Shown here: positions 58,697 through 64,000 of the stretch, in pieces
How the letters are laid out: every line of letters begins with the position of its first letter
How positions within the stretch are numbered: the stretch's first letter is position 1
The notes under the pieces: generated by a model
Database searches by the model: none
What the model saw: the letters and a program-made list of their open reading frames with translations, nothing else
What the model was told of the DNA's origin: nothing
Program-made: the position numbers and the translations under genes
Assembly (NCBI GenBank): GCA_030835135.1
Contig: JAUQWO010000075.1
Location: 1-64,000, forward strand
Length of the DNA: 64,000 nt
Reading direction: 5' to 3'
DNA from: Bacteroidota bacterium
GTDB taxonomy: Bacteria; Bacteroidota; Ignavibacteria; UBA10030; UBA6906

Positions 58697-59320
58697 ATGA
58701 CTTCGCGCGAAGTGTTCATGCAGATGAAGATCGAGCATTATGTGAAGAAGGGTGAAGACTGCTGTACCATGGCTCGATATCCCGTTGCGCGCAGGATGCT
58801 CGACGCCGCACTCGCACTCGACCCCGCACATCCGGCGACGCTGGCACTCAAAGAACGGATCGATGGGGAATTCGGGCAGGTGTTGCGGCATGGGGCGGCC
58901 TCCGCGACCGGCCGTGCAGGGCAGAAGGATGATCTGATCGTGGTCGTGGATCAGGATGAACGGTTGCTGACCCACTTCGCTGACGTCCTCGGCCGTCGTG
59001 GTTTCCGGTTCGCCGGCGCGGCCACCTACGAGGAAGCGGTCGAACTCCTCTCCATGGTCATTCCCGATGTCATCGTCTCCGAGATCAATTTCGATACCGG
59101 CGCCCGCGGATTCGACCTGTTCCTCTGGCTGCGCACCAACAGTGCCCTCACCAATGTCCCGTTCCTGTTCCACGCGACCCGGATCGACCGCGACGTCATG
59201 ATCGCCGGCCGCCGGTTCGGGGTCGATGATTTCCTTGTGAAACCGGTCGACGGCGAATTGCTGGCCGCCGCGGCGACGACCGTGCTGAACCGCCGCCGGG
59301 CCGTACCCATCGCGGTCTGA
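58697..59320 (+). CDS. TPR-like plus atypical receiver protein (Glu at phospho-acceptor)
   Basis: 207 aa; ATG 58697 chosen from TAAGGA spacing. Residues about 5-60 form one or two TPR-like helical hairpins (ARRMLDAALALDPAHPATLAL). The receiver spans about 80-200. Acidic pocket Asp85/Asp87 and Lys182 are kept, but Glu129 (IVSEINFD) replaces the phosphorylated Asp and the switch Ser/Thr region reads HAT. It may act constitutively or by binding only. A TATATTGA at 58637 may belong to its promoter. Confidence 0.78.
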   Translation: MTSREVFMQMKIEHYVKKGEDCCTMARYPVARRMLDAALALDPAHPATLALKERIDGEFGQVLRHGAASATGRAGQKDDLIVVVDQDERLLTHFADVLGRRGFRFAGAATYEEAVELLSMVIPDVIVSEINFDTGARGFDLFLWLRTNSALTNVPFLFHATRIDRDVMIAGRRFGVDDFLVKPVDGELLAAAATTVLNRRRAVPIAV

Positions 59321-59324
59321 TCTC

Positions 59325-59356
59325 CTTGCTTTTCGGACGGAATCTCCCTACCATAC
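59325..59356 (+). promoter_or_regulatory. weak promoter candidate before queE
   Basis: CTTG (59325-59328), 20 bases, TACCATAC (59349-59356), 24 bases before the ATG. It keeps the spacing seen at other sites but matches the -7 box only partly. Confidence 0.25.
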
Positions 59357-59380
59357 GCGGGCCGCACAATCCCCCCGGGT

Positions 59381-60025
59381 ATGATAGAACTCGTCGTTAA
59401 CGAAATCTTCCACAGTATCCAGGGCGAATCCAGTCACGCGGGACGTCCCTGCGTCTTCATCCGCCTGTCCGCGTGCAACCTCCGTTGCACCTGGTGCGAT
59501 ACCGCCTACGCGTTCACCGCGGGTGAGTCCGTGGCCCTCGACCGGATCCTTGCCTCCGTCGCCTCCTATCATTGCGATCTCGTCGAAGTGACCGGCGGTG
59601 AACCGCTCCTGCAATCCGGCTGTCATGATCTCCTGTCCGCGCTCTGCGATGCCGGCTATCAGGTCCTCCTGGAAACAGGCGGCAGCCTTGATATCAGTGC
59701 GGTCGATGCACGTGTGCACAGGATCGTGGATGTGAAATGCCCCGGGAGCGGGATGGCCGACCGCAACCGATGGGCGAATCTGGCGGTGCTGACGCCGGGC
59801 GATGAAGTGAAATTCGTTGTCGCAGACCGGGCGGATTTCGATTGGGCGGTGGAGATCGACCGCCGGTACGGCATGTCGTCCCGCTGCCCCGTCCTCTTCT
59901 CGCCGGTGTTCGGCACGCTCTCGCCCACGGATCTGGCGGCATGGCTGCTCGACACCGGCATCCGTGCGCGGCTGCAGGTGCAGCTGCATAAGTATCTCTG
60001 GGATCCTCAGCGTCGGGGCGTATGA
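59381..60025 (+). CDS. queE: 7-carboxy-7-deazaguanine synthase (radical SAM)
   Basis: 214 aa. Radical-SAM cluster cysteines Cys32, Cys36 and Cys39 in ACNLRCTWCD, plus the early EIFHSIQGES and EVTGGEPLLQ. It contracts 6-carboxytetrahydropterin to the deazaguanine base for queuosine. Stop overlaps queC. Confidence 0.94.
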   Translation: MIELVVNEIFHSIQGESSHAGRPCVFIRLSACNLRCTWCDTAYAFTAGESVALDRILASVASYHCDLVEVTGGEPLLQSGCHDLLSALCDAGYQVLLETGGSLDISAVDARVHRIVDVKCPGSGMADRNRWANLAVLTPGDEVKFVVADRADFDWAVEIDRRYGMSSRCPVLFSPVFGTLSPTDLAAWLLDTGIRARLQVQLHKYLWDPQRRGV

Positions 60026-60720
60026 TGAACGCAGACCATCCGGCGATTGTTCTGGTAAGTGGGGGGATGGACAGTTGCGTGACCGCCGCGGTCGCCGCGC
60101 GTGCGCACACAAGCCTCGCCTTCCTGCACGCCAACTATGGCCAGCGCACCGAGGCACGGGAGCTGACGGCGTTCCACGCGATCGCGCAGCATTTCGGTGT
60201 CACCCGTACGCTCGTCGTGCCGATGAACCATCTGGCCGCGATCGGCGGCTCCAGTCTCACCGACCACACCATCCCCGTCACACCGGCGGACCTGCAGGCG
60301 ACCGGCATCCCCACGTCGTATGTCCCGTTCCGGAATGCCAACATCCTCGCCGTGGCAGTGAGCTGGGCAGAGGTGATCGGTGCCCGAACGATCTACATCG
60401 GCGCGGTGGAGGAAGATTCCTCCGGATATCCCGACTGCCGCCGCGCGTTCTTCGATGCCTACAATGCGATGGTCACGACCGGAACGAAACCCGGGTCGGG
60501 CATCGCCATTCAGACCCCGCTCCTGTCCATGTCCAAGGCAGAGATCGTGAAGCGCGGTACCGAGCTCCATGCACCGCTCGCGCTCACCTGGTCCTGCTAT
60601 CAGGCAGAGGATGAGGCGTGCGGCGTCTGCGATAGCTGCGCGCTCCGTCTGCGCGGATTCCAGAGGGCGGGGATCCCCGACCCGATCCGATACAGGATAC
60701 GCCCCGAGTACAGTCACTAA
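60022..60720 (+). CDS. queC: 7-cyano-7-deazaguanine (preQ0) synthase
   Basis: 232 aa. N-type ATP pyrophosphatase P-loop SGGMDS (13-18). Zinc site in the C-terminus: CYQAEDEACGVCDSCALR. It makes preQ0 from the QueE product with ATP and ammonia. The start is ATG 60022, or 60025 just after. queD and queF are not in the window. Confidence 0.95.
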   Translation: MMNADHPAIVLVSGGMDSCVTAAVAARAHTSLAFLHANYGQRTEARELTAFHAIAQHFGVTRTLVVPMNHLAAIGGSSLTDHTIPVTPADLQATGIPTSYVPFRNANILAVAVSWAEVIGARTIYIGAVEEDSSGYPDCRRAFFDAYNAMVTTGTKPGSGIAIQTPLLSMSKAEIVKRGTELHAPLALTWSCYQAEDEACGVCDSCALRLRGFQRAGIPDPIRYRIRPEYSH

Positions 60721-60731
60721 AGGAGACGCCC

Positions 60732-62255
60732 ATGCAACAGTTCAAAGACAGCATGCTGACGCTGATCATCGAGACGTCGACGAATCTGCCGCCGGACGCC
60801 CGGCGCGCCATTCTCGCCGCCCGCGAGCGTGAGAAGCCGGGGACGCAGTCCATGCTGGCACTCGAAACGATCGCGACGAACGTGGATATGGCATGCAGCG
60901 ATGTTGCGCCGATCTGCCAGGACACCGGGATGCCGACGTTCGAGATCATGACGCCGGTGGGAGCCAACCAGATCGCCATGAAGGCGGCGATCCGGGAAGC
61001 GATCGCGGAGGCGACGAAACTCGGCAAGCTCCGTCCGAATGCCGTCGATTCGCTCACGGGGAAGAACAGCGGCAACAACCTCGGCGAGGGCGCACCGGTC
61101 ATCCATTTCGAGCAGTGGGAAAAGAACGAGATCGATGTGCGTCTCCTGCTGAAGGGGGGTGGGTGCGAGAACAAGAACATCCAGTACTCGCTGCCGATGG
61201 AGCTGCCGCACCTGGGCCGTGCGGACCGCACGATGGATGGCATCCGTAAGTGCATCCTCCACGCCGTGTGGCAGGCGCAGGGGCACGGCTGTGCTGTCGG
61301 TGCGATCGGCGTGGCGATCGGCGGCGACCGGACCTCGGGCTATGCGTATGCGAAGAAGCAGTTGTTCCGTCTGCTGGACGATGTGAATCCCGATCCCGAG
61401 TTGGCGAAGCTCGAAGCGTACATCCTGGAAACGGCGAACGGCCTTGGCATCGGCACCATGGGCTTCGGCGGGGATGCCACGCTGATCGGCTGCAAAGTTG
61501 GTTCGTATCACCGCCTCCCGGCAAGCTTCTTTGTCTCGGTCGCGTATGATTGCTGGGCCTTCCGCCGCCTCGGCGTGGTCGTGGACCCGGCAACGGGTGC
61601 CATCACACGCTGGCTCTACCGCGACGATTCTCCGGCGATCACCATGGCGCGCGGCGAAGGGTTGCCGCTCACCGGCCGCGAGATCCGCCTGACGCTGCCG
61701 TTGAACGAGGCGCAGGTGCGTCAGCTCAAGGTCGGTGATGTGGTCATTCTTGACGGCGCGATGCATACCGGACGCGACGCGCTGCATCATCATCTCATGA
61801 CACACGACTCCCCTGTGAACCTGGAAGGATCGGCGATATACCATTGCGGCCCCGTGGCACTGAAGAAGGGTGACGCCTGGACGATGGGTGCGGCAGGTCC
61901 GACGACGAGCGGGCGCGAAGAGCCGTTCCAGGCGGACATCCTGAAGAAGTTCAAAGTGCGCGCGGTGATCGGCAAGGGTGGTATGGGGGCGAAGACCCTC
62001 GCGGCGCTGCAAGAGGTCGGGGCAGTCTATCTGAACGCCATCGGCGGTGCGGCGCAGTTCTACACCCGGTGCATCACCGGGGTCACGGGAGTGGATTTCC
62101 TCGAGTTCGGTACGCCCGAAGCGATGTGGCACATCACGGTGAAGGGCTTCCCGGCGATCGTGACCATGGACGCGCACGGGAACAGCCTGCATGCGGATGT
62201 CGAAGCGGCAACAGGAAAGGTGCTCGCGACACACGCGGCGCCGGTTCAACTCTAA
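60732..62255 (+). CDS. fumA: fumarate hydratase, class I (4Fe-4S), single chain
   Basis: 507 aa. Both class I halves in one chain: the alpha part has DVAPICQDTGMPTFEI and GGGCENKNIQ with cluster cysteines, and GFGGDATLIG; the beta part has GEIRLTLPLN-like strands, GRDALHHHL and GKGGMGAKTLAALQE. It hydrates fumarate to malate, or the reverse in a reductive branch feeding succinate and propionate. An AGGAG site lies before ATG 60732. Confidence 0.93.
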   Translation: MQQFKDSMLTLIIETSTNLPPDARRAILAAREREKPGTQSMLALETIATNVDMACSDVAPICQDTGMPTFEIMTPVGANQIAMKAAIREAIAEATKLGKLRPNAVDSLTGKNSGNNLGEGAPVIHFEQWEKNEIDVRLLLKGGGCENKNIQYSLPMELPHLGRADRTMDGIRKCILHAVWQAQGHGCAVGAIGVAIGGDRTSGYAYAKKQLFRLLDDVNPDPELAKLEAYILETANGLGIGTMGFGGDATLIGCKVGSYHRLPASFFVSVAYDCWAFRRLGVVVDPATGAITRWLYRDDSPAITMARGEGLPLTGREIRLTLPLNEAQVRQLKVGDVVILDGAMHTGRDALHHHLMTHDSPVNLEGSAIYHCGPVALKKGDAWTMGAAGPTTSGREEPFQADILKKFKVRAVIGKGGMGAKTLAALQEVGAVYLNAIGGAAQFYTRCITGVTGVDFLEFGTPEAMWHITVKGFPAIVTMDAHGNSLHADVEAATGKVLATHAAPVQL

Positions 62256-62297
62256 CCTCACAGACCCGCCGCGGGCGGATCGGAGCAGAAGTATACC

Positions 62298-64000
62298 ATG
62301 AGACCTGAAATCAAACTGCATACCGTGCCCTCGATCGGCTGTGTACAGGATATGGTCGTTCGCTCGTCACGGTACTATGGCAGCAAACTTGCGGTCGAGG
62401 ACCTCAAGCAAACGCCCATTCCACGGTTGACGTATACGGCGTTGCTGACCCATGTCTTGAAATTCGGGAGGGCGTTGCAGGACCTCGGGCTGCGTGAGGG
62501 GAGCCATATCGCCGTCATCGGAGAGAACCGGGTACAGTGGGGGCTGACCTATCTTACCTGCATGTGCTTCGGCCATGTGGTGGTCCCGATCGATCGCAAC
62601 CTGACGATCAACGACATCCTAAACATCCTCCACGAGTCCGATGCGGTGGCGGTCGTGTACTCGGACGCATTCGAACCGATCCTCAGCGAACGGCGCGGGT
62701 CGATGAAGAAGTTGAAGTTCTACATCAACATGGACCTGCCGGAAGAACGGGATGGCTCGCTGTCGATGCTGGAACTCATCGAGAGCAGCAATGGGCACAG
62801 CATCTCGGACCTTCCGGAGATCGATCCGGACAGGATGGCCGAGATCATCTTCACGTCGGGGTCCCTCGGGCGGGCCAAAGGAGTGATGTTGAGCCAGGGG
62901 AACCTCGCCGCCAACCTGATGAGCATGGTGCGGATGGTGTTCATTCATCCGGAGGACCGTTTCCTGTCCGTGTTGCCCATGCACCATACCTATGAATGCA
63001 CCTGTGGGTTTCTCTGTCCGCTGTACACCGGCGCTTCGGTGCATTATGCGCGCTCATTGAAGACCGTCGTGGACGACCTGCAATCCTCGCATGCCACCAT
63101 GCTGCTCGGGGTGCCACTCCTCTTCGACAAGATGTTCAAGCGCATCTACAAGTCGATCCAGGAACGGAAGCTCGCTTCGATGGTGATGGGTCCGCTCGTG
63201 AAAGTGACAGCGATCCTCGAAAAGGTCGGCTGGAAGAATTGCAAGAAAGCGGTCTTCCGCGAGATCCATGAGAAATTCGGCGGGCACGTCCGCCTCTTCA
63301 TTGCCGGCGGCGCGGCCACGGATCCTATGGTCGCGAAGGGGTTGCGGGAATTCGGCTTCACACTGTTGCAGGGATATGGACTCACGGAGACGTCGCCCAT
63401 CCTTGCGCTCAATCGGCCCGATGCGTTCAAAGATGAGGCGGCGGGATTGCCGTTGCCCGGCGTGACCCTGCGGATCGACCAGCCGAACGCCGAGGGCGTG
63501 GGCGAGATCTGGGCGAAGGGCCCGAACGTGATGCTCGGGTATTACAAGAACGACGAGCTGACGCAGCAAGTGAAGGAAGGGGAGTGGTTCAAGACGGGCG
63601 ATCTCGGGTTCCGGGATGAGGACGATTTCCTGCACATCGCCGGCCGGAAGAAGAATGTGATCATCTCGCGCCGGGGTGAGAATGTCTATCCGGAGGAGCT
63701 GGAGGACCTGCTGCACCGGAGCGCGTACGTTCTTGAATCGATGGTGTATGGCGAACCGGACGAGAAGCATGATGAGATCATCGCGGCGCTGATCGTGCCC
63801 GATGCTGAGGCGTTCATTGAATATGCGGAGACGCGTGGTGTGCAGATCACGGATGCGTTGATCCGGGAGGTGATCGCGGAGGAGGTGGCGAAAGTGAACG
63901 CCGAGGTCGCAGCGTTCAAACAGATCCGCAAGTTCTATGTCCGCGACCATGAGTTCGAGAAGACGACCACGCAGAAGGTGAAGCGGTACCTCGTGCACAA
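62298..64000 (+). CDS. AMP-forming long-chain acyl-CoA ligase, cut by window edge
   Basis: 567 codons visible, no stop reached. Acyl-AMP synthetase of the FadD group: the phosphate loop reads FTSGSLGRAKGVM instead of the usual SGTTGxPKG; GYGLTETSP and the adenylate Asp in FKTGDLG follow, then GRKKNVIISRRGENVYPEELE. It ends in QKVKRYLVH, close to the normal C-terminus, so only a few residues should be missing. It activates fatty acids as CoA esters. Confidence 0.92.
   Translation, partial: MRPEIKLHTVPSIGCVQDMVVRSSRYYGSKLAVEDLKQTPIPRLTYTALLTHVLKFGRALQDLGLREGSHIAVIGENRVQWGLTYLTCMCFGHVVVPIDRNLTINDILNILHESDAVAVVYSDAFEPILSERRGSMKKLKFYINMDLPEERDGSLSMLELIESSNGHSISDLPEIDPDRMAEIIFTSGSLGRAKGVMLSQGNLAANLMSMVRMVFIHPEDRFLSVLPMHHTYECTCGFLCPLYTGASVHYARSLKTVVDDLQSSHATMLLGVPLLFDKMFKRIYKSIQERKLASMVMGPLVKVTAILEKVGWKNCKKAVFREIHEKFGGHVRLFIAGGAATDPMVAKGLREFGFTLLQGYGLTETSPILALNRPDAFKDEAAGLPLPGVTLRIDQPNAEGVGEIWAKGPNVMLGYYKNDELTQQVKEGEWFKTGDLGFRDEDDFLHIAGRKKNVIISRRGENVYPEELEDLLHRSAYVLESMVYGEPDEKHDEIIAALIVPDAEAFIEYAETRGVQITDALIREVIAEEVAKVNAEVAAFKQIRKFYVRDHEFEKTTTQKVKRYLVH

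Overview
The window is a GC-rich, gene-dense bacterial chromosome segment with short intergenic gaps and many 4-base stop/start overlaps (ATGA or GTGA). Several features point to the Bacteroidota/Chlorobiota/Ignavibacteriota (FCB) group. There is a secreted protein with a type IX secretion C-terminal domain that begins with an NYPNPFNP motif. There is a sigma factor, FecR anti-sigma and STN-type TonB receptor set. Several upstream regions carry xTTG-N20-TAnnTT promoter candidates, which resemble the Bacteroidota primary-sigma promoter. An Ignavibacteria-like lineage is my best guess, but a phylogeny is needed. I see no tRNA, rRNA, CRISPR array, insertion sequence or prophage.

Layout. 1-4.1 kb: a PDZ/membrane/GAF/SpoIIE-type phosphatase and a membrane metallophosphoesterase. 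4.1-14.3 kb: an ECF sigma factor, FecR, an STN TonB receptor, a lipoprotein, a two-gene ABC exporter, a membrane-anchored periplasmic protein and a second outer-membrane barrel. This looks like one regulated envelope system of unknown substrate and is the best candidate here for an undescribed system. 14.4-21.5 kb: a T9SS-exported beta-propeller protein, a tandem M16 peptidase and a membrane ferredoxin with HMA-like repeats. 21.6-26.8 kb (minus strand): panD, apaG, a small ORF, a YbaK-type deacylase, an MGDG synthase/MurG-like glycosyltransferase and an S9 peptidase. 26.9-38.9 kb: alr, a heavy-metal-binding small protein, response regulators, an SDR threonine dehydrogenase-like protein, an M28 peptidase, a membrane glycosyltransferase-like TPR protein, thioredoxin, LpoB-like and COG3014-like lipoproteins, and glgB.

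39-47.8 kb: a light-response and carotenoid island. It holds crtI, a CarH-like B12 photoreceptor repressor, crtB, a GGPP synthase, photolyase, crtZ, split lycopene cyclase crtYc/crtYd and accessory genes. The predicted product is zeaxanthin. 47.9-57.3 kb: a complete methylmalonyl-CoA module, comprising the heterodimeric mutase, the MeaB chaperone, the epimerase and all four parts of a Na+-pumping methylmalonyl-CoA decarboxylase. It links succinyl-CoA to propionyl-CoA and a sodium gradient. 57.3-64 kb: uppP, a paired-hairpin region with a small membrane ORF, a receiver with Glu at the phospho-acceptor site, queE/queC, class I fumarase and a long-chain acyl-CoA ligase that runs off the right edge.

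CarH and the mutase both need adenosylcobalamin and sit side by side, so B12 supply would affect both pigment control and propionate metabolism.
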